64,000 nucleotides of DNA from Ornithinimicrobium flavum (GCF_004526345.1 NZ_CP038213.1:2418001-2482000); one strand, 5' to 3'; counted from the stretch's first letter, positions 38,792 through 47,508 are shown. Notes: generated from the sequence alone by a model not told the origin. Program-made: numbers and translations.

Positions 38792-39592
38792 ATGGACCGA
38801 GAAGCCGTGATCCGTGCCGAGTCCGACCGCTTCGGCGAGGTGCTCGCCGGCACCGACCCGGCCGCGCCGGTCCCCACGTGCCCGGGCTGGAGCGCCCACG
38901 ACCTGCTCGACCACCTCGTGCAGGTGCACGACTTCTGGGCAAGGGTCCTGGGTGAGGACGTGAGGGAGGAGCGGGACGTCGCGGCGCTCGAGGAGTCGGC
39001 TCCCCCACGGCCGGACAGCCTCCCGGAGCTCCTGGCGGCCAGGGAGGCGGCGACCACGGCCCTGCTCGCGCAGCTCGCGGTCCTCGAGGACCAGGAGCCC
39101 CGGTGGTCGTGGTGGCCGCCGGACCAGACCGTCGGTTTCACCCGCCGTATGCAGACGAGCGAGGCCACGATCCACCGGGTCGACGCCGAGCTCACCGCCG
39201 GCCTCGCCCCGACGCCCCTGACGCCGGAGGTCGCGGCAGGCGCGGTCGACCAGTGCGTCGACGTCATGTGGGGCTACGTGCCTGCGTGGGCGCAGGACGA
39301 GTCGACGGCCCTGGTCGAGCTCGTCGCCACCGACACGGCGGACCGGTGGACGGTCGACGTGGGCCGGTGGCACGGGACGGGCCCGGAGTCCGGCAACGCC
39401 TTCGACCTCGCCCGTGGTCGTCGTGCGCAGGGAGACAGCGCGGGGTCGCTCCCCACCGCCACGGCGACCGCCACCGCCCACGACCTGGCGCTGTGGGCCT
39501 GGGGCCGCGGACCGCGCTCGGCGGTCGGGATCACCGGCGACCCGGTCGCCGTCGCAGCGCTCGACCGGCTCGTCGAGCAGGGCATCCAGTAG
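38792..39592 (+). CDS. Maleylpyruvate isomerase-family (DinB-like) protein
   Basis: 266 residues. N-terminal DinB-like four-helix domain about 1-150 (VPTCPGWSAHDLLDHLVQVHDFW, with the conserved Trp and His residues, and EATIHRVDAE as the third metal-ligand helix), then the C-terminal actinobacterial extension (ATAHDLALWAWGRGP). Homologs include mycothiol-dependent maleylpyruvate isomerase and many of unknown thiol-dependent function. Convergent with the mug gene across short tandem repeats. Confidence 0.82.
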   Translation: MDREAVIRAESDRFGEVLAGTDPAAPVPTCPGWSAHDLLDHLVQVHDFWARVLGEDVREERDVAALEESAPPRPDSLPELLAAREAATTALLAQLAVLEDQEPRWSWWPPDQTVGFTRRMQTSEATIHRVDAELTAGLAPTPLTPEVAAGAVDQCVDVMWGYVPAWAQDESTALVELVATDTADRWTVDVGRWHGTGPESGNAFDLARGRRAQGDSAGSLPTATATATAHDLALWAWGRGPRSAVGITGDPVAVAALDRLVEQGIQ

Positions 39593-39598
39593 TCCACC

Positions 39599-39643
39599 AG
39601 GTCGGTCAGGCCGGCCAGGCCGGCCAGGTCGGCCGGGTCGGTC
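39599..39643. repeat. 9-bp tandem repeat, five near-copies, between convergent genes
   Basis: Units aggtcggtc, aggccggcc (twice), aggtcggcc and gggtcggtc. The GGCCGGCC cores are self-complementary and could help end transcription of either gene. Confidence 0.8.
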
Positions 39644-40247
39644 ACCCGGCGTCGGCCCCGGCCAGACCCGGGATGCCGGCCTCGGCGGCCGGTGCGGCGT
39701 AGGCCCGGGCCAGCGAGTCCACCGTCTCGTGCGCGTTGAGACCGCTGGGGTTCGGGACCACCCAGAGCACCGCTCCCTCCAGCGGGTGCGGCTGCCGCCC
39801 GGCCCCGGCCGCACGCACGCCGAAAGCGCTGCGGTAGGCGGTGATGCCGGCGACCGCGACCACCGCGGGCGCCACCCGCCGCACCGTGGCCCGCAGCCGC
39901 CGGGCGCCCTCGCGCAGCTCCTCGGCGGACAGCTCGTCGGCCCGCGCGGTCGCCCTGGGCACCAGGTTGGTGATCCCGATCCCCCGCCCCAGCAGGTGCT
40001 CACGGTCCTCGGGGCTCATGCCGGCGGCCGGATCGACCGGCCGCGTGATGATCCCGGCCCGGTGCAGCGCCGGGTAGAAGCGGTTGCCGGGGTGGGCGAA
40101 GTGCGCCTGCGTCGCGGCGGTCCACAGACCCGGGTTGATGCCGACGAAGAGCAGCCGCAGCCGCGTCCCCTCGCGGGGCAGCAGGTCGGGGACCACGGCG
40201 TCCCGGAAGGACTCCAGCTCCGCGCGGGAGAACCGGCGGGTCGTCAC
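39642..40247 (-). CDS. mug: Mug-family mismatch-specific uracil-DNA glycosylase
   Basis: 201 residues. Motif GINPGLWTAATQAHFAHPGNRFY is the Mug/TDG active-site region (GINPG at about residue 35), and VVPNPSGLNAH near 160 is the second motif. Removes U or T from G mismatches. GTG start overlaps the stop of the M4 peptidase gene (GTGA). Confidence 0.9.
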   Translation of the reverse strand: MTTRRFSRAELESFRDAVVPDLLPREGTRLRLLFVGINPGLWTAATQAHFAHPGNRFYPALHRAGIITRPVDPAAGMSPEDREHLLGRGIGITNLVPRATARADELSAEELREGARRLRATVRRVAPAVVAVAGITAYRSAFGVRAAGAGRQPHPLEGAVLWVVPNPSGLNAHETVDSLARAYAAPAAEAGIPGLAGADAG

Positions 40248-41437
40248 CGGGCGGGCGTCCCCGACCCGACCGGCAGACCCACCTGGTCCCAGGCGGCCCG
40301 GAGAGCCTCCTCGACCTCCGAGCCCGTGCCGTAGCGGCGGACCGCGGAACGGACGGTCGCCGTCGCGAAGCCGTCGAACTCCACGTCGCGCGGCACCAGA
40401 CCGGGTGTCGTCATGGTGTCGTGCCACACCATCCCCGCCCGCTCCCACGAGAACCCGCCGAGGGACGTGGCGAAGAGGTGGAAGGCCCGGTTGGGGATGC
40501 CGGAGTTGATGTGCACGCCGCCGTTGTCGCTCTGCGCGTCGTGGGGCAGCCGCACGTAGTCGTCCATGTGCCCCGGCTGCGGGTCGCGGCCCAGCGCCGG
40601 GTCGTCGTAGGCCGTGCCGGGTGCGGCCATCGACCGGAGCGCGACCCCCTGCACGCGGTCGGTGAACAGCCCCGCCCCGATCAGCCAGTCCGCCTCCCGG
40701 GCCTGCTGCCCCAGGACCCACTGGCGCACCACGGCACCCCAGACGTCCGACACCGACTCGTTGAGGGCGCCGGACTGGCCGACGTAGGTCAGCCCCGCGG
40801 AGTACTGCGTCAGCCCGTGCGCGAGCTCGTGCGCGATGACGTCCACGTTGGCCGTGAACCGGTTGAAGTAGATGCCGTCCCCGTCACCGAAGACCATCTG
40901 GCGACCGTCCCAGAAGGCGTTGTCGTAGTCGCGGCCGTAGTGCACGCTCGCCACCAGCGGCAATCCCCGGCCGTCCAGGGAGTCCCTCCCGTAGATCCGC
41001 GCAAGCACCTCCCAGGTGGCGCCCAGCCCGTCGAAGGCCTCGCTCACCGACACGTCGGCGGTCTCGGGGTCGCCCTCCCCCCGCACGAACCGACCCGGCA
41101 GGACGCTGCCGTGCTCCGCGTCGTGCACCCTGCGGTCCGGCCCCGCCTCCTCCGGCAGCGGCTCGGGCCCGCTCACGTCCGGCTCGGACTGCCCGACCTG
41201 CGGCAGGGCCGACGACATCCGTCGCAGCAGGTCGCTGCGCCCCCCGGGCTCCGGCGGGTGCCCGCCCGGCCACCTCGTCGCCTGGATCTCGCGGCGGCCG
41301 CGGGTCACCTCCCCGTCGCGCACGGCGAACTCCAGCGCGGGCGCGAGGTCCGGCTCCGCCGTGGCCAGCCGCCGCAGCAGGTAGCCGGGCACGATGCCGC
41401 AGCGTGTCGTGGTCGTGGTCGGGGTCCCCGGGATCAT
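40244..41437 (-). CDS. M4-family zinc metallopeptidase, protealysin-like
   Basis: 397 residues. Zinc site VIAHELAHGLTQYSAGLTY near 205 (HELAH plus the third ligand Glu in GALNESVSDVWG), and the DNGGVHINSGIPNRAF catalytic His segment near 300. The protealysin-type N-terminal marker is CGIVPGYLL (usually CGIVPPYLL). No signal peptide, so it is probably cytoplasmic or released non-classically. CAGAGT six bases before the ATG is a weak -10-like match. Confidence 0.93.
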   Translation of the reverse strand: MIPGTPTTTTTRCGIVPGYLLRRLATAEPDLAPALEFAVRDGEVTRGRREIQATRWPGGHPPEPGGRSDLLRRMSSALPQVGQSEPDVSGPEPLPEEAGPDRRVHDAEHGSVLPGRFVRGEGDPETADVSVSEAFDGLGATWEVLARIYGRDSLDGRGLPLVASVHYGRDYDNAFWDGRQMVFGDGDGIYFNRFTANVDVIAHELAHGLTQYSAGLTYVGQSGALNESVSDVWGAVVRQWVLGQQAREADWLIGAGLFTDRVQGVALRSMAAPGTAYDDPALGRDPQPGHMDDYVRLPHDAQSDNGGVHINSGIPNRAFHLFATSLGGFSWERAGMVWHDTMTTPGLVPRDVEFDGFATATVRSAVRRYGTGSEVEEALRAAWDQVGLPVGSGTPAR

Positions 41438-41470
41438 GGGGACGACTCTGCCAGAGCCGCCCGACAGACC

Positions 41471-42499
41471 TCAGCCCTCGGCGAGCAGCTCACGGACCAG
41501 GGGGATCACCCGGGTCCCGTAGAGCTCGACCGACCTCATGAGCTGCGAGTGCGGCATGGGTCCGCTGGCGTACTTGAGGTCGAAGCGGTCCAGCCCCAGG
41601 GTGCGGACGGTCGCGGCGATCTTGCGCGCCACCGTCTCGGGCGACCCCACGTAGAGCGCCCCGTGGGTGATCTCGGAGTGGAACTCCTCCAGGCTCATCG
41701 GCCCCCAGCCCCGCTCGGCCCCGATGCGGTCGCGGTTGGCCTTGAAGTGCGGGTACAGCTCCTCGCGCGCCTGCTCGTCGGTCTCCGCGACGTGCCCCGG
41801 GGAGTGCACACCCACCGGCAGCGGCTCGGCCCCCAGCTCGGTCAGCGCCCGCCGGTAGAGGTCGGCAAACGGGGCGAACCGCTGCGCCGGGCCGCCGATG
41901 ATCGCCAGCATGAGCGGCAGCCGGTAGGACGCGGCGCGGACGACCGACTGCGGCGAGCCGCCGACGGCGATCCACGCCGTGAGGCCGGCCTCGGTCCTGG
42001 GGAAGACCTCCTGGTCGCGCAGCGGCGGGCGCACCGTGCCCTCCCAGGTCACCGGCTGCTCGGTCAGCAACCTGCTGAAGAGGTCGAGCTTCTCGCTGAA
42101 GAGCCGTTCGTAGTCGCCCAGGTCCAGCCCGAAGAGGGGGAAGGACTCGGTGAAGGAGCCGCGGCCCAGGATGACCTCGCCGCGTCCGCCGCTGAGGGCG
42201 TCGATCGTCGCGAACCGCTGGAAGACCCGGATCGGGTCGTCCGAGCTGAGCACCGTGACGGCCGAGCCGAGCCGGATCCGCTCGGTGGCGGTGGCCAGCC
42301 CGGCCAGCACCACGTCGGGCGCGCTCACGGCGAAGTCCGGGCGGTGGTGCTCACCGATGCCGAGGAAGTCCACGCCCACCTGGTCGGCGAGCACCCCTTG
42401 CGCGACCAGGTCGCGGAGCACCTGCGCCCCGCTCCTCGGCGTCCCGTCGTCGCCGACGGTCATGTCCCCGAAGGTGTCCAGGCCCAGCTCCACGCTCAC
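41471..42499 (-). CDS. LLM-class flavin-dependent monooxygenase
   Basis: 342 residues from GTG 42499, chosen because GAGGAG lies 8 bases upstream; the frame before it is noncoding. Bacterial luciferase-like TIM barrel: VDFLGIGEHHRPDFAVSAPD near 42, IRLGSAVTVLSSDDP, VILGRGSFTESFP, and AGLTAWIAVGGSPQSV. Matches the Atu2307/SP_0267 type. Substrate unknown. A palindrome at 42523-42536 suggests repression by a MarR-type regulator not encoded in the window. Confidence 0.88.
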   Translation of the reverse strand: MSVELGLDTFGDMTVGDDGTPRSGAQVLRDLVAQGVLADQVGVDFLGIGEHHRPDFAVSAPDVVLAGLATATERIRLGSAVTVLSSDDPIRVFQRFATIDALSGGRGEVILGRGSFTESFPLFGLDLGDYERLFSEKLDLFSRLLTEQPVTWEGTVRPPLRDQEVFPRTEAGLTAWIAVGGSPQSVVRAASYRLPLMLAIIGGPAQRFAPFADLYRRALTELGAEPLPVGVHSPGHVAETDEQAREELYPHFKANRDRIGAERGWGPMSLEEFHSEITHGALYVGSPETVARKIAATVRTLGLDRFDLKYASGPMPHSQLMRSVELYGTRVIPLVRELLAEG

Positions 42500-42522
42500 G
42501 TCATACTCCTCGTCCGGATGTA

Positions 42523-42536
42523 GTTGACCAGTCAAC
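42523..42536. promoter_or_regulatory. Palindromic operator candidate upstream of the LLM gene
   Basis: GTTGAC-CA-GTCAAC, perfect 6-bp arms, 24 bases before the GTG start and next to its ribosome site. The spacing and TTGAC..GTCAA form fit MarR-family operators. Confidence 0.55.
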
Positions 42537-42570
42537 AACCGAGGGTGGGCCGTGTTCCCGGGGAGGTCGG

Positions 42571-44199
42571 TCACTTCCCCTTGGGGTCGAGGAACTTCTC
42601 GAAGCCCGGCGGCAGCTTCAGCCCGGACAGGTCGGCGTCCTGGCCCGAGGGCAGGCCGCTCCCCTGGTCCGCCCCTCCGCCGAAGGCGCTCTCGAAGGAC
42701 GCCTCGCGCGCGGCCACGGCCTTCTGCTGCGCCTCACGCTCCTGCTGGGCGCGCTTGGCGGGGTTGCCGGACTTGCCCTTCTTGCGCTGCGGCGCCTTGC
42801 CCTTCTTGGCGCCGCCGCCCATGCCGGGCATGCCCGGCATCCCGCCCAGGCCGCCCTTCTTGAGCTGGCGCATCATCTTCTGGGCCTCGCCGAAGCGCTC
42901 GATCAGCTGGTTGACCTCGCCGACCGAGACGCCCGAACCGCGCGCGATACGGGCCCGTCGCGACCCGTTGATCTGCTTGGGGTGGTTGCGCTCGAACGGG
43001 GTCATGGAGCGCACCATCGCCTCGACCCGGTCGAACTCCCGCTCGTCCAGGGAGTCCAGCTGGGCCCGCATGCCCTGCATACCCGGCATCATGCCGAGCA
43101 TCTGCTTCAGCGAGCCCATCCGCTTGATCGCGGCCATCTGGTCGAGGAAGTCGTCGAAGGTGAAGTCCTCGTCGGAGAGGAACTTGCGGGTCATCTCCCG
43201 CGCCTGCGCCTGGTCGAAGGCCTGCTCGGCCTGCTCGATCAGGGTCAGGACGTCCCCCATGTCCAGGATGCGCGAGGCCATCCGGTCGGGGTGGAAGAGC
43301 TCGACGTCCTTGACCCCCTCACCGGTGGAGGCGAAGAGGATGGGCTGACCGGTCACGGTGGCCACCGACAGCGCGGCACCACCGCGGGCGTCACCGTCCA
43401 GCTTGGTCAGCACCGACCCGGTGATGCCGACCCCGTCGGCAAAGGCCTTGGCGGTCTCCACCGCAGCCTGACCGATCATCGCGTCGATGACGAAGAGCAC
43501 CTCGTGGGCGCCGGTCTCGATCCGGATGTCGCTGGCCTGACGCATCAGGTCCATGTCGACCGCGAGCCGACCCGCGGTGTCGATGATGACCACGTCGTGG
43601 CCCTTGGTGCGCGCCTGCTCCACACCGTCCACGGCCACGTCCACCGGGTCCCCGAAGGAACGTGTCCCCTCACCGGACTCCATGGCGGCGTCGTGGCCGA
43701 AGACGTTGCCCCGCTCCGGGGCGAAGACCGGCACCCCGGCCCGTTGCCCGACCACCTCGAGCTGGGTCACGGCGTTGGGGCGCTGCAGGTCCGCCGCCAC
43801 GAGCAGGGGGGTGTGGCCCTGGTCGGCGAGCAGCTTGCCCAGCTTGCCCGCGAAGGTCGTCTTGCCCGAGCCCTGCAGGCCCGCCAGCATGATGACGGTC
43901 GGCGGGTTCTTGGCCAGGTTCAGCCGCCGGGTCTGCCCACCGAGGATCGAGACGAGCTCCTCGTTGACGATCTTGACGATCTGCTGGGCCGGGTTGAGGG
44001 CCTGGTGCACCTCCGCCCCCAGGCCGCGCTCGCGGATCCGGCCCGTGAACTCCTTGACGACCGGCAGGGCGACGTCCGCGTCGAGCAGCGCCAGGCGGAT
44101 GTCGCGGATCGTCGCGTTGAGGTCGGACTCGGTGACGGTGCCCTTGCGCTTGAGGTTCTTGAACGTGTGCGCGAGCCGGTCGGAGAGGGAGTTGAACAC
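42571..44199 (-). CDS. ffh: Signal recognition particle protein Ffh
   Basis: 542 residues. N domain 1-85 (SLSDRLAHTFKNLKRKGTV), G domain with GLQGSGKTTFAGKLG near 107, DTAGRLAVDMDLMRQ near 190 and TKLDGDARGGAALS near 250, then the methionine-rich M domain (MLGMMPGMQGM) and a Gly/Lys-rich tail. Targets membrane proteins with 4.5S RNA. GTG at 44199 is six bases after TATCCT, so the transcript is probably leaderless. Divergent from the DUF2236 gene. Confidence 0.97.
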   Translation of the reverse strand: MFNSLSDRLAHTFKNLKRKGTVTESDLNATIRDIRLALLDADVALPVVKEFTGRIRERGLGAEVHQALNPAQQIVKIVNEELVSILGGQTRRLNLAKNPPTVIMLAGLQGSGKTTFAGKLGKLLADQGHTPLLVAADLQRPNAVTQLEVVGQRAGVPVFAPERGNVFGHDAAMESGEGTRSFGDPVDVAVDGVEQARTKGHDVVIIDTAGRLAVDMDLMRQASDIRIETGAHEVLFVIDAMIGQAAVETAKAFADGVGITGSVLTKLDGDARGGAALSVATVTGQPILFASTGEGVKDVELFHPDRMASRILDMGDVLTLIEQAEQAFDQAQAREMTRKFLSDEDFTFDDFLDQMAAIKRMGSLKQMLGMMPGMQGMRAQLDSLDEREFDRVEAMVRSMTPFERNHPKQINGSRRARIARGSGVSVGEVNQLIERFGEAQKMMRQLKKGGLGGMPGMPGMGGGAKKGKAPQRKKGKSGNPAKRAQQEREAQQKAVAAREASFESAFGGGADQGSGLPSGQDADLSGLKLPPGFEKFLDPKGK

Positions 44200-44205
44200 C
44201 CGGCA

Positions 44206-44215
44206 AGGATACGTT
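44206..44215. promoter_or_regulatory. Overlapping divergent -10 boxes of ffh and DUF2236 gene
   Basis: TATCCT (44206-44211, minus, ffh) and TACGTT (44210-44215, plus) share two bases. Each is six bases from its own start codon, so the two promoters are mutually exclusive. Confidence 0.6.
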
Positions 44216-44221
44216 GGACCC

Positions 44222-45139
44222 ATGCCATCCCCGATCTCCACCGCCCGGCAGCGTCTCGCGCAGGCCCTGCGGGACCGGGTGGCCGGGCCGGACGCGGAGC
44301 GCAGGGCCCACGCCATCTGGCTGGCTCCCGGCGAGCGCCGGTTCGCCCCGGACGACCCCATCTGCCGGGTCCAGGGCCACGCGGCCATGTATGCCGGCGG
44401 CATCCGCGCGCTGCTCCTGCAGTCCCTCCACCCGCTCGCGATGGCCGGGGTCGGGGAGCACTCCGGCTACCGCGGCGACCCCTGGGGAAGGCTGCAGCGC
44501 ACGAGCGAGTTCCTGGCGATGACGACCTTCGGCCCCGTGGAGTCCGCGGAGCGGGTGCTGGACCGCATCAACCGCGTGCACGAGACGGTCGTCGGCCAGG
44601 CCGCCGACGGCCGGCCCTACGCCGCCAGCGACCCGCACCTGCTGCGGTGGGTCCACGTCGCCGAGGTGGACAGCTTCCTCACGGCCCACCAGCGCTACGC
44701 CCGGACACCGCTGACCCCCGGGGAGGCCGACCGGTATGTCGATCAGGCCGCCTGGGCGGCCGGTCGGCTCGGGGTCCCGGACCCCCCGACGACCGTCGCC
44801 GAGCTGGAGGAGCAGCTCGGCTCCTACCTCCCCGAGCTCGAGGCCACCCCCGGCGCCCGGGACGTCGCCCGGTTCCTGCTCCACGAACCGCCGCTTCCCG
44901 TCCTCGCCCGACCCGGGTTCTGGATGCTCGCCGCGGGGGCGGTCGAGATGCTGCCCGGCTACGCCCGTGAGCTGCTCGACCTCCACCTGCCCGGACCGCT
45001 GAGGGCCCTGGACGGTGTGGCCCTGCGCACCGTCGCCGCCCCCCTGGGCCGGCTCGGCACGGCCGCGGTCGGGTGGGCCCTGGCGGACCCCCGCGACCCC
45101 CGCAACAGCCCGGCCAGCTCCCAGGTCAGCGCGCGGTAG
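44222..45139 (+). CDS. MpaB/DUF2236-family oxygenase-like protein
   Basis: 305 residues. Family blocks ALLLQSLHPLAMAGVGEHSGY near 65, DPWGRLQRTSEFLAMTTFG near 90, and HLLRWVHVAEVDSFLTAHQR near 140, with the conserved histidines proposed to bind haem. Ends ADPRDPRNSPASSQ. Members include latex-clearing-protein-like haem oxygenases and MpaB; role here is unknown. Divergent from ffh with overlapping promoters. Its stop falls at the start of a 74-bp repeat array. Confidence 0.85.
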   Translation: MPSPISTARQRLAQALRDRVAGPDAERRAHAIWLAPGERRFAPDDPICRVQGHAAMYAGGIRALLLQSLHPLAMAGVGEHSGYRGDPWGRLQRTSEFLAMTTFGPVESAERVLDRINRVHETVVGQAADGRPYAASDPHLLRWVHVAEVDSFLTAHQRYARTPLTPGEADRYVDQAAWAAGRLGVPDPPTTVAELEEQLGSYLPELEATPGARDVARFLLHEPPLPVLARPGFWMLAAGAVEMLPGYARELLDLHLPGPLRALDGVALRTVAAPLGRLGTAAVGWALADPRDPRNSPASSQVSAR

Positions 45140-45314
45140 CGGGTCCTCCCCGGCCTGTCAGCCGACACATCCCCCGTCGACTTCCGCGGCCGGGTCCGGT
45201 CCTCGCTCCGCTGCGGGTCCTCCCCGGCCTGTCAGCCGACACATTTCCCGTCGACTTCCGCGGCCGGGTCCGGCCCTCGCTCCGCTGCGGGTCCTCCCCG
45301 GCCTGTCAGCCGAC
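45139..45314. repeat. 74-bp direct repeat, two full copies plus a partial third
   Basis: Copies start at 45139, 45213 and 45287; the third stops at 45314 after overlapping the 3' end of ftsY. Copies one and two differ at only a few bases. Each contains GGCCGGG and CCCGGCC arms that can pair, and the region separates convergent genes. Confidence 0.9.
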
Positions 45315-46505
45315 GATCGCGTCGACGAAGGCCTCCGGGTCGAACGGCGCCAGGTCGTCCGGACCCTCACCCAGGCCGATGAGCTTGACCGGGACGCCCA
45401 GCTTGCGCTGGACGTTGACGACGATGCCGCCCTTGGCGGTGCCGTCCATCTTGGTGAGGACGATCCCGGTGATGGCGACCTCCCGCGCGAACTCCTCGGC
45501 CTGCCGCATACCGTTCTGGCCGGTGGTGGCGTCCAGCACCAGCAGGACCTCCCCGACGGGGGCCTGCTTCTCGATGACGCGCTTGATCTTGCCCAGCTCG
45601 TCCATCAACCCCTTCTTGGTGTGCAGCCGCCCGGCCGTGTCGATGATGACCACGTCGGACTCCAGCTCGACGCCGGCCTTGACCGCCTCGAAGGCCACCG
45701 AGGCCGGGTCCGCACCCTCCTGGTGCGAACGGACCGTGGGCACACCGACACGCTCGCCCCAGGTCGCCAGCTGGTCGGCCGCCGCGGCGCGGAAGGTGTC
45801 GGCGGCGCCGAACAGGACGTCCTTGTCCTCGGCGACCAGCACCCGTCCGAGCTTGCCGACGGTCGTGGTCTTGCCCGTCCCGTTGACGCCCACGACCAGG
45901 ATGACCGCCGGGTGCCCGTCGGTGCGGGAGGCGGCGATCCGACGGTCCAGCGTCGGATCGACCAGCCTCAGGAGGTCGTCGTGCAGCCACTGCCTGACCT
46001 GGGACGGGTCGCTGGTGCCGTCCACCTTGACCTGGGTGCGCAGCGCGTCCACCAGCTCGGTGGTCGCCTCGACCCCGAGGTCGGAGGCGAGCAGGGTGTC
46101 CTCGACCAGCTCCCAGTCGGCCTCGTCCAGGCCGCCCCGGGAGAGCAGCGCCAGCAGGGCGTTGCCGATCGCGGAGTTCGACCGGGCGAGGCGGGCGCGC
46201 AGTCGCTGCAGCCGCCCCCGCGCCGAGGCCGGGCGTTCGAGGGTGGGAGCCTCCTCGACGACGGGCTCCTCGACCGCGACGCCGCCGCCGCGGTCATCGA
46301 CCTCGACGTCGTCGCCCGGGCGCCGGTCGGCTTCGCGGTCGTCGGTGAGGACCTCGCCCTCCGGTCCCGGACGCCGGTCGGTCCGGGGCAGGGTGGTGGT
46401 GCCACCGCCGCGTCCACGGACCAGCGCGATCAGCGCAGCGAGGCCCGCGAGGACGACGACGCTGACGAGGGCAAGGATCTCCCAGAGTTCATTGATGGGT
46501 CCCAC
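45306..46505 (-). CDS. ftsY: SRP receptor FtsY
   Basis: 399 residues. N-terminal transmembrane segment about 5-29 (ILALVSVVVLAGLAALIALV), acidic/Arg linker to about 95, then the NG domain: GVNGTGKTTTVGKLGRV near 205, DTAGRLHTKKGLMDEL near 285, TKMDGTAKGGIVV near 345. GTG at 46505 puts the helix at the start; GTG 46532 is an alternative. A GGTATGCGG motif at 45504-45512 encodes GMR. In many actinobacteria glnD-glnB-amtB lie between ftsY and ffh; they are absent here. Confidence 0.96.
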   Translation of the reverse strand: MGPINELWEILALVSVVVLAGLAALIALVRGRGGGTTTLPRTDRRPGPEGEVLTDDREADRRPGDDVEVDDRGGGVAVEEPVVEEAPTLERPASARGRLQRLRARLARSNSAIGNALLALLSRGGLDEADWELVEDTLLASDLGVEATTELVDALRTQVKVDGTSDPSQVRQWLHDDLLRLVDPTLDRRIAASRTDGHPAVILVVGVNGTGKTTTVGKLGRVLVAEDKDVLFGAADTFRAAAADQLATWGERVGVPTVRSHQEGADPASVAFEAVKAGVELESDVVIIDTAGRLHTKKGLMDELGKIKRVIEKQAPVGEVLLVLDATTGQNGMRQAEEFAREVAITGIVLTKMDGTAKGGIVVNVQRKLGVPVKLIGLGEGPDDLAPFDPEAFVDAIVG

Positions 46506-46565
46506 GCCGGTCAGTCTCCCAGATGGGCGCACCCGCCTCGTCAGGGGCGGGCCGCAGACCCGTCG

Positions 46566-46901
46566 TCAGCGGGCGGCGCGGTAGGGCGCGCCGGAGCCCC
46601 CGGCGTCGCCGTCCTGCTCCTCGACCCCGACGCTCGGACGCCCACCGGTCGCCGCGCGGGCGGTCCGGCGCTCGGGCAGGCGGGCAGCGAGGTCCTTGGT
46701 CACGCCCCCTGCGGAGCGGCCGATCCGCTCACCGCGCGCCCGGACCTTGGCGGTCGTGCGCCGGGCCCCGGCGATGAGCTCCTCCCCCTCGGGGGTCCAG
46801 AACTCCCCCCGACCCTCGCGCCGCGCCTCCACCATCACGTAGCCGACCACCCCGGCACCGAGGGCGACGCAGAGCAGCATGACGAGGACGAGTGCAAGCA
46901 T
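46566..46901 (-). CDS. Small single-pass membrane protein of unknown function
   Basis: 111 residues. One transmembrane helix at 2-25 (LALVLVMLLCVALGAGVVGYV), then a basic cytoplasmic tail with GEFWTPEGEELIAGARR. No recognised domain. ATG at 46901 with GGAG three bases upstream and CACACT six bases upstream of the start. Between ftsY and the TPR gene on the same strand; context suggests a minor envelope or SRP-linked protein, unproven. Confidence 0.6.
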   Translation of the reverse strand: MLALVLVMLLCVALGAGVVGYVMVEARREGRGEFWTPEGEELIAGARRTTAKVRARGERIGRSAGGVTKDLAARLPERRTARAATGGRPSVGVEEQDGDAGGSGAPYRAAR

Positions 46902-46984
46902 GGCTCCAGTGTGCCCGTCCGACCCCTCGCGGGACGAACCGCGCGGCGGCGTGTGCGTGCCCGGACGCCCGATGGTGAGCAGTC

Positions 46985-47508
46985 TCACACGGCGGCCGGT
47001 CGCCCCTCCTCGCCCAGGGTCCGCTCGATCCGTCCCAGCAGCTCCCGCCCCGCCGCGGCCCCGTCCGGGTCGCCCGCCGACTCCCGGAGCGCCACCTCGC
47101 GGACCGTCTCGGCGCGCGCCTCGTGCGGGAGGCCCTGGTCGAGCAGGGCCTTGGCCCGCGCGTGGAGGACCGCGCCGAGGACCGTCGCGTCGTCACCGGC
47201 CAGCTCCTCGACGGCCGTGAGGAGCTCGTGGGCCTCGGGGTACTCCCCCGCCAGTGGTGGACCTGCGCCAACCGGACCGCGGCGGCCGACCACGAGGACG
47301 TGCCGGGCTCGGCCTCGGCGAGCCGTGCCTCGCCCGTCTCCAGCGCCGTGCCCAGCTCCCCCAGCATCCGCCAGAACGAGGGGGCGTGCGGGTCGTCCGG
47401 GACCTCCTGGAGCCACTCCAGGGTGTCCTCCTCCGAGAGGAGCTCCTCGCGCAGGGTGTCGGGGTCCACGATGTAGGCGGGGTAGGCACCACCTCCGTAG
47501 ACGCGCAT
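46985..47508 (-). CDS. TPR-type protein, frame broken by one missing base
   Basis: N-terminal part (MRVYGGGAYPAYIVDPDTL, LLSEEDTLEWLQEVPDDP) reads to HHWRG; the C-terminal part with tetratricopeptide-like helices (YPEAHELLTAVEEL, AVLHARAKALLDQG) is in the next frame. One base added to the G5 run (plus-strand C5 47245-47249) gives HWRGEYPEAHELL and 174 residues. Function unknown. TGATG overlap with the smc stop. Confidence 0.7.

Noticed and set aside
45139..45314. CRISPR array
   Set aside because: The 74-bp units are contiguous with no unique spacers, and no cas gene is nearby.
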